64,000 nucleotides of DNA, from positions 76,892-140,891 of the forward strand of contig VRVR01000037.1 in NCBI GenBank assembly GCA_009859145.1, given 5' to 3'. The translations under genes were made by a program, and so were the position numbers. Origin of the DNA: Andalucia godoyi (lineage: Eukaryota; Discoba; Jakobea; Jakobida; Andaluciidae). Below, in pieces: positions 29,858-39,427 of this stretch (the stretch's first letter is position 1; every line of letters starts with the position of its first letter). Under the pieces are notes generated by a model. That model searched no databases and was not told where the DNA came from. It saw nothing but the letters and a program-made list of their open reading frames with translations.

Positions 29858-32800
29858 CTACGAGACTTGTTTGTTGGAGGATGCTTTTTTGTTTTGTGCA
29901 CTTGCGATGTGCGCCTTTCGAATGTTTTCGACGGCTTTTGCACAAGCTTCTTGGAGAGCTTCTTCGTCGACCTGAATGAGATCGACGAGCATGGAAACTG
30001 CATTCGCGTCTCGAAGCGCTCTTGCGTTGTCCTCGTCTTCGGAAAGCTGGCGCATTGCAAGTGCGGCATGGCGATGGACTCTGTGCATCTTGGAGACGAC
30101 TTCTTTCAAGAGGCCGTACGAAACCCAGGACTCGGGGACATGGGCCATGTCTGGAAGCGCAGAGTATGGGAATCGGAGAAACTCGACGAGCGGAATGACG
30201 GCATTCAGCGAGCCAAGTTGGCGACGATTCGACTCGGACGACGCTGCAACGGACACTGCAAATGACACGTTTTCAAGAAGCATTGCAAGGTCCTTCAGCT
30301 GTGCACTCATCCATCGATCGACATTTGGAACAGTCTGTGGATGTGTGGGTTGTTGCTGCTGAAGCTTTGCCTTTTCTTTTTCTTTTTCTTTTTCCTTTTC
30401 CTTTTGGGCATCCTTTTGGGCATCCTTTTGAGAGTCCTTTGAAGTGTCCTTGTCCTGAGAAATCTTGGCCGATTTGGACCCCTTGTTGGATTCAGAGTCG
30501 TCGTCATCGGCATCAATGGCTGCTGGCTGAATCTCGCCGAGGGAAAGCGCTTTCAGAAAAGGTGCAAAGGGAGGCCGTTTGGAAAAGGTCTCCTTGCATG
30601 CCATCGCCGCACACTGAACCATTACCGCAACTGCTTCCAAACACCCTTCCTCAACAAGAACCGACAAGTTTTCGACATTGCAGCACATTTGGCCAACTGC
30701 TGCACATGACGCTGCTTGGACGGCGACCCATTCGGACGACCAGTCCACGTCGCCTTCCCAAATCTGCTGCCATCGCTGGAACACCGGCGACGAGACTGCG
30801 TCCGAATTGAACCGATTCGACGACTGGCGCTGGAGCGAGTTGCCCAATCGGGCTTGAGTGAGCGGGGACGATCGAAGTACACGAGAGTTTGGAAGTTTTT
30901 CGTGCTGTCCTGAACTCTGGGACGAAATGTCCCACGAAGCCTCCGGGTTGCGCAGCAGACGAACAAGAACAGAAAGACCGTTCACAAAGGTTCGCCCAAT
31001 CGCTCCGGCAGCATCTGGAGTTCGTACGCAGCGTGCAACCGCAAACGCAGCTTGAGACCGCACTGCAAGATCTTCGTGGCGCAGCAAGGACCACAAAAGG
31101 CGCAATCCGTCTTCTTCATCAATCGTCTTTCGGTTTGTTTCATCCTCTGCAAGTTCTCCAATCGACTCGCAAACAGACGCCAAAAGCCCGCGGTTTGTGG
31201 AATGAAGAAGCCGAACAATTGTCGTGATACCGCCAGCGGAACGAATGGCTGTTCGAGCAGTGTCGTTCTTTGCACAGTTTGCGACGGCAATCGCAATATT
31301 GGACTGGACTGCTTCTCGTGGAGAGCCAAGCAGCGAAATGATCTGGCCCATGGCACCGCACTCAATCAGATCTGGAACAGCCTTGTGCCACTTTGACAAC
31401 TCTCGAATTGCAGACGTCGCAGCAACAAGACCAGCTTCGTACACTTCGTCTGGATCATCTTGACGCTTGTTCAGCAGCGACGCAATTGGCGGAATGCCCT
31501 TGTGAGAACGGACTATTTCGCGAGTGGTATCGTGGAATGCGCCATATGAAATACACGTCGAAATGTACGACTTGCACCGAGTCGAATTTGCAACACTGAC
31601 AATCATGTCCACAGCACGCGAAATGCCTCGGTGCTCAACAAAGATGGGGCGAACGTGGACGAGCTTGAGACATTCGGCCAAACAGCCGGCCGCATGCTCC
31701 ACCGCCTGCTCGCGATAAGTCTGGAACTGCACTGCAGCCGCATCGTCACCCTCCGGAACCTTGAGTCCCTTTTTCCACGCACCCTCAATCATGACAGGGA
31801 TGCCTTGTGCAACACGGATTGCCTCTCTGTTGTGATCAGAACGGCATGCAATTCGATGCAACGCAAAACACGCAGAGCGAATAATGCTCAGATTCAACAG
31901 CGCTACGTACGAAGAATTGCTTGCGTTCTTCCGGGACGGCGAAGAAACCCCGCCCGTTCCATCAGCTGCTTCGAGAAATACGGAACTCGGCGAAATGGGA
32001 ACCTGGATCAGTTGGACAAGCTTCTTGATGCCACCGGCGCGACGAATGCGACCAGCTGTGATTCCAAACGTTGCACAGTTTCCAAGAGTCTCGGCAGCAA
32101 AGGCACGGACTTCGGGAGGAGCCTTTGAATCGCTCGAGATCAAGCTCACAAGCGTTTCAATACCGTCCTGTTCAACAATTTCAAACTGCACAAGCGGATG
32201 CTTTGAGACTGCGCACAGTACTTCTGCACATCCTTGAGCAAGCTTCGGCTCGCCAGATCCAACAAGACCGAGCAATGGATCAATGCCGCCAACGTCCTTG
32301 AGCGCCTTTTGATAAGAACGCGCAGACAAATCGTACTCCCGCAGTGTTGACAGCGCAATGATTGTTGCGCTCATGTTTCCTCCCTTTAAGAACTTCACAA
32401 GCTTGTTGATTTGCGCAATGTCCGGGCAAACCTCGGCTGCTCGTGATGATTCCTCTCGATGGACTTGGGCAATCGACACCTCATCCTCGAACACTTCCTC
32501 CTTGCCTTCCAACATGTTCTTCTTGAGCTTCCTCGCCGACTTTGCGGGAGATCCGCCAGCATTCGGAGATCCTAAGGCCATCTTGTCCTCGTCTTCCTTC
32601 TTCTTTTTGTTTGAGCCGCTCGGAGACTTCATCGAGTCGCGCATGGAACGGAAGGAGCTGCCCGAGCTTCTGGGCGAGGAAGAAGCTGCAGGGCTGTACG
32701 GATCATCATCTCGGTCGCGCACTGCAGTAATTTGACGATTCGACGGACGCGATCCGCCTCCTTGAATAGGTACAAACTGCGATCCACTGCTGTTGTTGCT

Positions 32801-34240
32801 TCCTGTGGGAGAAGGCGGACCACCGCTGCCATCCATGGAGGAGATGGAGTCCGACGAACCTGTCCGAGAATGAACAGAAATCGACCGATTCCGAGCGCCT
32901 GGGCCGTTCGATCCCGGGCCTTCGCGCACGGAATACGACCTGCCACGTCTTCCTGTGGCACCCATCGGCTTCTGTACCAATGGCGGTGCCGCAGCTGCAA
33001 ACGCATCTTCCCGCATAAACGTAGGTGTATTGTTTCCTGCCCCCGGGCTAGACCGCAACGACGAAGGGGACGATGTCATCGGCCGATCAAAAAAGATGAA
33101 ATCCTGTTGGTCAATGGTCTTTGCAAAGTGCGGCGACACGCCCTTGAGCAGCGTGTCCAAGCTTCCAAAACGAGCGGACTGAGGTTCATAATCCATTTTG
33201 TCGACGCCATCCTCGCCGGTGACAAATCCCCGAGCGACATAGAACCCAGTTGTGGATGCCACAACAAACAGCGTATCCTTGTCCCACGTCTTTGCATACA
33301 TATAGCCAAGATCTCCTTTCAATTCTCTCCATGGGGGCGCACGCGCACCGGACGCGTACACAATATCCGATTCCCAGTCCAACGCCTTGATCGCAAATCG
33401 GTTGTCGTCTTCGGAGCAAAATGACTTTAGCAAGATAACCTGCCTTTCCGCAGCCTGCATGCTCAGCACTGTCGACTCCTCCAGCGCACTAATCTCATCC
33501 ATGGACGATCTTCTTTGCACTCCCCCATGTCCACTGCCGGAGCCGCTGTGCGCGTGAGCATCCGGTTCAGCAAAGAGCTGACGATCGATTTCTGACAATG
33601 CAAGCAGAATCTGGAGTCGGTCCGAAGCAACTTTCCGTTTGGACTCATCCGATCCGCTGTCGTTGATTTGCTGGAGCGCATTCTGAAGCACCTCTGCAGG
33701 TTGTGAGCCCTTAACGCCGCCAATTCGTGCAGAAAACGCGCGATTTGATTGCAGTAACGACCGAAACTCCGCATGTGCACGATGTGCCTCTGGACCACCT
33801 GCAAATCGAATGTGTCGAATCAGGAAATCAAGGTTTCCAATTCGGCACGAAGCCGCATGCAGCCCACTTGCCGCGTCCGGGTTGCGCAGCTCGTACGAAT
33901 AGCGGAAAAAGTCCGTTTTCTCCTCTTGAAACTCGCCGGAAGCTGACGCGCCATTACGAGGAGACTGCGGCTTTTCCGTCGATGCGACATACGCGATCTG
34001 CTTGTTGCTCTCATAAGAGATTCGTGATGAGAAAGTCGAAGTGAGATCAGAGACCCGGAACGATGAATCAAACTGCAAAGGAAGATAAAAAGGTGTCTGA
34101 AGCAGGATCAGCGCATTCTGCTTGTTTCGCAAATCCACAAGCTTTCGAAGAAAAGACGAAATACACTCGTCGTTTTGAAGCGTGTGCTCAACAGTTGCTT
34201 TCGAAGTCCACGAAAGCCTCGCATTCAGATACGACGACAT
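29858..34240 (-). CDS. ODAD2: ARM-repeat protein, ODAD2/ARMC4-like outer dynein arm docking protein
   Basis: 1460 aa. The armadillo region starts near residue 610 with INKLVKFLKGGNMSATIIAL, matching the first ARM repeats of ARMC4, and continues through DGLRLLWSLLRHEDLAVRSQ and the C-terminal ALAMRQLSEDEDNARAL to ENIRKAHIAS, all in family order. ODAD2 docks outer dynein arms on ciliary doublets. The N-terminal 380 residues look folded but are unassigned; residues about 380-590 are Ser/Gly/Pro-rich and disordered, and a Lys/Glu repeat (about 1270-1300) splits the last ARM repeats. Human ARMC4 is about 1044 aa, so this copy has extra inserts. Together with CFAP20 it supports a motile cilium. Orthology should be tested against other long ARM proteins. 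Confidence 0.8.
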   Translation of the reverse strand: MSSYLNARLSWTSKATVEHTLQNDECISSFLRKLVDLRNKQNALILLQTPFYLPLQFDSSFRVSDLTSTFSSRISYESNKQIAYVASTEKPQSPRNGASASGEFQEEKTDFFRYSYELRNPDAASGLHAASCRIGNLDFLIRHIRFAGGPEAHRAHAEFRSLLQSNRAFSARIGGVKGSQPAEVLQNALQQINDSGSDESKRKVASDRLQILLALSEIDRQLFAEPDAHAHSGSGSGHGGVQRRSSMDEISALEESTVLSMQAAERQVILLKSFCSEDDNRFAIKALDWESDIVYASGARAPPWRELKGDLGYMYAKTWDKDTLFVVASTTGFYVARGFVTGEDGVDKMDYEPQSARFGSLDTLLKGVSPHFAKTIDQQDFIFFDRPMTSSPSSLRSSPGAGNNTPTFMREDAFAAAAPPLVQKPMGATGRRGRSYSVREGPGSNGPGARNRSISVHSRTGSSDSISSMDGSGGPPSPTGSNNSSGSQFVPIQGGGSRPSNRQITAVRDRDDDPYSPAASSSPRSSGSSFRSMRDSMKSPSGSNKKKKEDEDKMALGSPNAGGSPAKSARKLKKNMLEGKEEVFEDEVSIAQVHREESSRAAEVCPDIAQINKLVKFLKGGNMSATIIALSTLREYDLSARSYQKALKDVGGIDPLLGLVGSGEPKLAQGCAEVLCAVSKHPLVQFEIVEQDGIETLVSLISSDSKAPPEVRAFAAETLGNCATFGITAGRIRRAGGIKKLVQLIQVPISPSSVFLEAADGTGGVSSPSRKNASNSSYVALLNLSIIRSACFALHRIACRSDHNREAIRVAQGIPVMIEGAWKKGLKVPEGDDAAAVQFQTYREQAVEHAAGCLAECLKLVHVRPIFVEHRGISRAVDMIVSVANSTRCKSYISTCISYGAFHDTTREIVRSHKGIPPIASLLNKRQDDPDEVYEAGLVAATSAIRELSKWHKAVPDLIECGAMGQIISLLGSPREAVQSNIAIAVANCAKNDTARTAIRSAGGITTIVRLLHSTNRGLLASVCESIGELAEDETNRKTIDEEDGLRLLWSLLRHEDLAVRSQAAFAVARCVRTPDAAGAIGRTFVNGLSVLVRLLRNPEASWDISSQSSGQHEKLPNSRVLRSSPLTQARLGNSLQRQSSNRFNSDAVSSPVFQRWQQIWEGDVDWSSEWVAVQAASCAAVGQMCCNVENLSVLVEEGCLEAVAVMVQCAAMACKETFSKRPPFAPFLKALSLGEIQPAAIDADDDDSESNKGSKSAKISQDKDTSKDSQKDAQKDAQKEKEKEKEKEKAKLQQQQPTHPQTVPNVDRWMSAQLKDLAMLLENVSFAVSVAASSESNRRQLGSLNAVIPLVEFLRFPYSALPDMAHVPESWVSYGLLKEVVSKMHRVHRHAALAMRQLSEDEDNARALRDANAVSMLVDLIQVDEEALQEACAKAVENIRKAHIASAQNKKASSNKQVS
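30362..30432. repeat. CTTTTT-type hexamers and a 12-nt repeat within ODAD2-like CDS
   Basis: Short tandem hexamers followed by two copies of GGCATCCTTTTG. On the minus strand they code the alternating Lys/Glu and KDAQ segment, so they are in-frame expansions. Confidence 0.8.
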
Positions 34241-34735
34241 TTTCTCTTCTTTCTTTTCTTTTATCTTTTCCCCTCCTCTCCGCTGTTTCCCCTGGCTACT
34301 CTGCTACACAAAGAAAGGGGCGAAAGAAAAGAAATGAACAATGCGAGATTACAGAGAAGAGGAAAAAGAAATACGAAAAATGGCAAAAACAAAAACAATG
34401 ACAGAAACAGTTATTATAAAGTCTAAGAAACGGAAACTGCAAGGATGGGAAACTGCCAACGACAACATTGAGGACTGATCGAGACTTTTGAGAGAGTGAG
34501 GAGAGCCGGGGGAGCAAGGCATGATGCTTCAATTGATGCTTCTGTAGTTCAGAGGGGGAATTGGAGAAGACCCTATTCGGAAGCATTCCTCTCAAACCGG
34601 TTTTTTTCTTCTCCCGTTCTTATCTTTTTGTTATTTCGTCTTCTTTGGATGTTTATGTTTTGATCGTTTTGTTTTGGGTTTTCTTCTTCCGGGTTCCGAG
34701 ACGCACATCAGACAGGAAGGAGGGGGAATACGAAA
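34241..34735. other. Divergent ODAD2-like / TOR1-like upstream region
   Basis: 495 bp shared 5' region of two genes linked to microtubule biology by homology. Pyrimidine-rich near the ODAD2-like start, then mixed and T-rich before the TOR1-like ATG. I see no RNA gene or conserved ORF. Confidence 0.6.
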
Positions 34736-36991
34736 ATGTCAAAGTATCAAAAAATCAAGGGTCGGTTGACGCCGCAAGAATTCAAGCAGTATGTCGTCGA
34801 TTGTCTACAGCGGCTGGATGATCACGATACAAGTCAGGTCGCGCAAAAGCAGCTGCATGACATTGCAGATCATTTGGAACTTGACACGCTTCCATTGTTT
34901 GTGGAGACTCTCACTGCGTATCCAGCTGGTTCTTCCTCGCTCTCCTCTAAATCGGCAAATCTTCCCATGTCTTCTTCGTCGAGCAGCAGTTACAGTAACA
35001 GTAGTAGTATTGGTGGTGGTGGTGGCAATTTCAGCAACAACAGCAACAACAACAACAACAACAGCTCGTTCAGCAACTCTTTGTATGCTGCAGATCGATC
35101 ACAGCCGCAAATGCAAAGCGTGACTTCCGGTGCAGTGTCTGGACTTGCATCAACTCTGTCGTTTGGTCAATCGGACTTCAAAACGGTTTCTGCTCGAGCG
35201 CAGACCCTGCGGATTCTCGGTCTGCTGTGCTCACTGTACAGATTCGACATGTCTGCGCATGTTTCGCGGATGCAGATGTATGTCGTTCGCAGGTTCCGTG
35301 ACTCTGAAAAGGAGGTTCAGGATGCATGCGCAACTGTGTTTGGTCATATCGTCAAGTATGTCTTGTCGGAAGACGAACCAATCACACAGCTCGTGAAGCC
35401 ATTGTTTGCGATGCTGAACGAGAAAAACAGGGAAGCACAAGTCACTGCTTCGCTGTCTCTGGTTCGCGTTTTGGAAAATTGCTCGAGGTCACGACTTTAC
35501 TCGGCTTCCGGAATGAGTCCCGCAGCTTCTCTGATGAACTCCTCTACGTCTTCGCAGTTGTCTGCGTCGAATGAAGTTGTCAAGATGGGCCAGGCGCTTC
35601 TGCGGTTCTACTCTAATCCGCTTTGCTTGGCGAAACCAAACATTTTGGACATTGTGTCATCGCTTATCAAGTGCGAAGGGCCGTCCACAGCAGCCGCGCA
35701 GGTTGTTTTCCAGTCGAATATCTGGAATGCGGTCACAACGCAGGCAATTAAGGACCAGAAAGACTGGTTTCATCGCCGAGCCGCGGCCCAATTTTTGCAC
35801 ACCGTGATTTCAGCGGCCACGGATATCGCAGTTTCAAGCGAAAATCCTGCCGATTTTGTGCAGCTTGCAACCCAGAAAAAGGACGAAATGCGTGCCGTCT
35901 TGGAAGATGCACGGTTCGACAAGATTAAACCGGTTCGCGAAATTGCGCAGCAGGCTTTCGAAATGCTGCAAGGGATCCCAGACCCGATTCTGCGGTCTCA
36001 TTTGTGGTCCACTGTCTCAGACTCGGATTGCAAGGACGGGGGTGCGACTGAGGCGCTGACGCGATCGCTCAACAAGAGCATGATCAAGACCATCAAGGCG
36101 TCTCCTGCAAAGCAGGCCTTCAAAACTCGATCGTTTCAAGCTACTGCTGGAATGGGTTCTTTTTCTGACAATCAAGGCCCTGGCGGGTATGATGAGCAGA
36201 GCGGCCCGGATGCCACTGCATTCGACATGGCACAGGCACAACAAGCACAAACGAAAGCCTCCCCGAGCTCGTTGTCGTCTGTGAATGTTGTGTCTGAGCT
36301 GGAAAAGATAGCACGACAGCAAGAAGCACTGGTCCAGCTTCTCGAGTCTCTGTCCGTCACGACAAAGAATGCCTTTCGTGGATTCGAAGACAGGCTGCAA
36401 AGACTCGAAGGGCGCGTCGAGCAGATGTCGCAATCGCAGACTGAATGTGCCGCGGGCAGCCCCGGAAATCCTGACGAGGACCAGGTGGTCACCGGGTCTC
36501 GCTCACTATCTTTCCACGCCAAAGCAGCAACAACATCTGGAACATCTGCAGCTGCAGCAGGTAACAGCAAGAACATCGTTGAAGACCAGGGCGGTGCCTG
36601 GAGAAAATCACAGGCGCTGTGGACTCAAGGGCAGTATTCGGAAGCGTATCGGGTTCTTTTGGACGGCGACGACCCGCTGCAGCTTGTTCGCATGATGGGC
36701 CGAACCGGTCCCGTTCTCGATGTTCTGGATGCATATGTGCGCACCGACCTTGTGGAGCGGTGGGTCGACTTTCTCGAACGCGGCGTGTTCCTTGACAACA
36801 TTCTTGCGTGGATCCACCAGTCGCTGCAGCTCGAGGATGGACAGATGATCGCTGGGCTCCCGCTCGATCTCTCCAGCCGACTCTCGGAAGCTCTTCGATC
36901 TGTCAGTGCGCACGCTTCACCACACGGAATCAAGGCCGCAACGCTTCTCATGTCTCTTAACAACATTCTCAATGCCAACGCAGACTACTAG
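34736..36991 (+). CDS. TORTIFOLIA1/SPIRAL2-like microtubule-associated TOG/HEAT protein
   Basis: 751 aa. The N-terminal HEAT/TOG-like array (about residues 10-430) begins ELKQ-like with EFKQYVVDCLQRLDDHDTSQ and carries VKPLFAMLNEKNREAQ and a DKIKPVREIA repeat typical of the TOR1/SPR2 family. It is broken by a Ser/Asn insert (about 65-125). A short coiled coil follows (about 520-565). The C-terminal domain (about 620-730) begins AWRKSQALWTQGQYSEAYR and contains GPVLDVL, which matches the TOR1/SPR2 C-terminal module. In plants these proteins bind and stabilise microtubule minus ends and shape cortical arrays. Both halves and their order match, so the family call is fairly strong. Confidence 0.72.
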   Translation: MSKYQKIKGRLTPQEFKQYVVDCLQRLDDHDTSQVAQKQLHDIADHLELDTLPLFVETLTAYPAGSSSLSSKSANLPMSSSSSSSYSNSSSIGGGGGNFSNNSNNNNNNSSFSNSLYAADRSQPQMQSVTSGAVSGLASTLSFGQSDFKTVSARAQTLRILGLLCSLYRFDMSAHVSRMQMYVVRRFRDSEKEVQDACATVFGHIVKYVLSEDEPITQLVKPLFAMLNEKNREAQVTASLSLVRVLENCSRSRLYSASGMSPAASLMNSSTSSQLSASNEVVKMGQALLRFYSNPLCLAKPNILDIVSSLIKCEGPSTAAAQVVFQSNIWNAVTTQAIKDQKDWFHRRAAAQFLHTVISAATDIAVSSENPADFVQLATQKKDEMRAVLEDARFDKIKPVREIAQQAFEMLQGIPDPILRSHLWSTVSDSDCKDGGATEALTRSLNKSMIKTIKASPAKQAFKTRSFQATAGMGSFSDNQGPGGYDEQSGPDATAFDMAQAQQAQTKASPSSLSSVNVVSELEKIARQQEALVQLLESLSVTTKNAFRGFEDRLQRLEGRVEQMSQSQTECAAGSPGNPDEDQVVTGSRSLSFHAKAATTSGTSAAAAGNSKNIVEDQGGAWRKSQALWTQGQYSEAYRVLLDGDDPLQLVRMMGRTGPVLDVLDAYVRTDLVERWVDFLERGVFLDNILAWIHQSLQLEDGQMIAGLPLDLSSRLSEALRSVSAHASPHGIKAATLLMSLNNILNANADY

Positions 36992-37252
36992 GCAGGAGGC
37001 TTTGGATCGATTTGTGCTGTGTCTATCGTCTTCTGCAAACCTTCCGACTGGATTGGTTGTAGCACCAGTACCCCGTAACCCGGTGTAGCTGTTATTCTTC
37101 GTTGCTGTCGTTGGAATTTTATCCTGCTTTCTTCACTCTGTAAAACATATTTATGTGTATATCTTCTTCCTGTTTGTCTGTCTGTTCATTCATCCATTCA
37201 TCCATTCATTCGTTATTTCCGGATTCCGTACGTCAATTATTATTGTTTTTGT

Positions 37253-37758
37253 TTAATGACCCATGACGCGTGACTTTTCGGCATTGTAGGTTCCTTTGCG
37301 CGCGTATCGCAGACCGCAATACTTGCAAACTGCAACAACTCCGTCCGTCAGCTTGATGAATTCGACTGGATGTCCCATCTCTGGCCGAGGGCCTCCATCG
37401 CATCGAGCAACCGCAGCATCTACTTCCTGAACTGGAACCTCTTTGATAAACTCTTGCGCCGGTTTATATGCCTGCACGAACAATTCAAATAGAAAAGGGG
37501 AGGAGGGGAAGTAAATGGAAATCGTGTGAGAGTGCCAGAATTCACAAGCATTTTTAAAACGAGACGCACGCATCGCCGTGTAACGATACTTTGATCCAAG
37601 TTGGACGAATTTGAAAAAGAAGGAAAGAAGCATACTTCGACACCAGCAGAGTCGGCTGGCCGAGGGAGCGAGCTGAATGGACGGAAGAGCGGAGTGCACA
37701 GCGATGTTCTTGAGCACGGCAAGACGCGCAACGAAGAGGCTGCAATCCTGCGGAACAT
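37253..37758 (-). CDS. NDUFS6: NDUFS6, zinc-binding subunit of mitochondrial complex I (two exons)
   Basis: Exon 1 is 37758-37636 (41 codons, MFRRIAASSLRVLPCSRTSL..., a clear mitochondrial presequence with FSSLPR). Exon 2 is 37471-37253. The product is 113 aa. The mature part carries the family's zinc ligands: CDGG, GHPVEFI and CKYCGLRY (Cys, His, Cys, Cys). NDUFS6 sits in the peripheral arm of NADH:ubiquinone oxidoreductase and binds Zn at the interface. The intron is phase 0 between Glu-41 and Ala-42. The C-terminal tail after the zinc site (KGTYNAEKSRVMGH) is longer than in animals. Confidence 0.92.
37472..37635 (-). other. NDUFS6 intron (164 nt)
   Basis: Begins GTATGC and ends GTGCAG on the minus strand. 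It separates the presequence exon from the zinc-domain exon in phase 0. Confidence 0.9.
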
Positions 37759-38149
37759 GTTCTCTCAGGCCAAAACGGAAAGAAAAAATGCAACAATAAA
37801 CCACAAAAAAAGGAAGACAGCAGCAGGATTGCAGAGGAAAGCGTGATAAAGCGCTTCCTTGTTAGACTGAGATTCCAAAGAAAACGAACAGACTGTATAA
37901 GTATGCGGATTGTGAACTGCGCAGTTGGAATAGGAAGGGAAATAGGGGGAAATAGGGACTGACCAATGACAAATGTTTTTGGTGTTTGAAGGGGGGGGAA
38001 AGAGGGAAAAACCGGAGACTGACAGGCCTCAATGCATCAAATAGAGCAGGAAGAAACACCCACAAGTGCAAAATGGGTCGCGGAAGACCTGTCCGAAGCA
38101 TAAAAGACGAGTTCCCTCCTCACACTCCTCCTCTTTTTTTCATTTCTTT

Positions 38150-38412
38150 AGACGATCTGCTCCGCAGGATTATTTCTGCAGTAGATTTTCACCTTTTCTG
38201 TATTTTCCAATACAGACAAGCTACACGCCCCAGAGGAGGAGGTACTGTCTCTCATCCTGAGCGTGAACGGGCTGCTGGGCTCTGTGCTTCGTTTGATACG
38301 CTGCACGGCCCTCGCGGTGAGATGATCGCAGCTGGCCTTTTCGCAAGGATTGGCCGAGCAGGGATGGGGAGACGTTCTGATGGGTCTTTTCCAAACACAC
38401 ACCTTTTTTTTT
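38150..38412 (+). other. Unassigned structured segment (possible exon or small RNA)
   Basis: Two acceptor-like pyrimidine-AG ends occur (near 38151 and 38216). They are followed by a 37-codon Leu-rich frame (38219-38329) containing LSLILSVNGLLGSV, which ends at a GTGAGA donor-like site. Short hairpins (an inverted pair with a TTCC loop at 38199-38216, and CCTT/AAGG near 38337) and a T9 run at 38404-38412 could instead mark a Pol III transcript. No known snRNA, SRP or RNase P signature is visible. Nothing decides between these options. Confidence 0.2.
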
Positions 38413-38580
38413 AAACAACTCCCCCTTTTAAAAAACCACCACACACCATACGTCTTTAAAAACATACGCAGACCACAAGAGCGAAATTGCAGCGTTTCGT
38501 GTTTTCCTTCATCCTGCTTATCCACTGTACAAGGGGTTTCGGGGATGCTTTTTGTCCGGACCGCTCGCCAAAACATGATT

Positions 38581-39090
38581 CATTAGTGGTCATCGGCTAC
38601 GCTGTCACCGAAGAACAGATCCAAGTCACGTGCTGTTTTGTTTTTATTAATTGGGACGAGCACCACCTCTTCAATGCAGACTGCTGGTCATCAAAGGGTC
38701 ATCGCAACCAACATATTTCCCAATTGATTCAACATTCAATAAATGAACGTTTGGAGGAAACAGAATGTGGTCGGTGGGTGATGCACATTGCGCCTGACCA
38801 CGCTGTTGCCATTGCTCCTTCTTGTCCTCTCTGACTTGAAAGCGCATTCCGAACGAAAATCGACCACATCTCCGTGATATAATGATCATCCCCGCTTGCT
38901 CAGCAAGTTGCGACGAGAGGGGATCAACGGGTTCCTTTGTTCTCGCTATCCTCGAGCATGGTCAGTTTGCGTTTGTTGGGAAAGATCCCTCTTTGGAGCC
39001 AAGAGATGTTTTGTCTTTGTCTTTGATAAAAGGTGATTGAGGGGGATTCGATTATTAAAAAGCCAAAACAAACAGAAAATGATAGAAAAG
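38581..39090 (-). repeat. Dispersed repeat, copy A (with about 190-bp internal insert)
   Basis: Read on the minus strand, 38581-38775 aligns with 61583-61775, and 38960-39085 aligns with about 61470-61585, with roughly four in five bases identical by eye. Perfect blocks include ACCGACCACATTCTGTTTCC. Between the two blocks copy A has about 190 bp (38776-38960) absent from copy B, flanked by a near-identical ACYGACCA octamer. The nature of the element is unknown. Confidence 0.75.
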
Positions 39091-39427
39091 AAAGGTAGCC
39101 TTGACTACGGTCGTCCTGTTTGATATTCAACGTGGGAAACTCCGAGTTGTCAGCAGCAGTGTGGGGATTTCCCCAATGAGAGAATCCAAAAGGCAAAAGA
39201 AAATCCCCTTTTTAATCGATATTTTTTTCTCTGGAAACTCTCTAAAGTAACCCTTTCTATTCGATTGCGTTTTGCTTGCTTTGTTTGCTTTTTCAAACTG
39301 TATTTTTGCTGATTCGATTCGCACGTTTCCCGATCATTAAGGTGTGTGTGGGGATTGTTATTGGTTGCTGTTGTTGTTTTGTTTTTAATCTGAGTATTGG
39401 TTATATAAAGTGGGAAAAGTGAATTGG

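Larger units (their letters stand above)
37759..39427. other. Long divergent intergenic region NDUFS6/PAS gene
   Basis: 1669 bp, the longest gene-free stretch here. It holds a GC-balanced segment with local hairpins and a T9 run (about 38150-38412) and one copy of a dispersed repeat (38581-39090). A TATATAAAG sequence at 39402-39410 lies only 17 nt before the PAS ATG. Frames open here match no family I know. Confidence 0.6.

Noticed and set aside
38487-38834. 115-codon plus-strand frame across repeat copy A
   Set aside because: The same frame is broken by stops and frameshifts in copy B, and no known domain is visible, so it is treated as part of the repeat and not as a gene.
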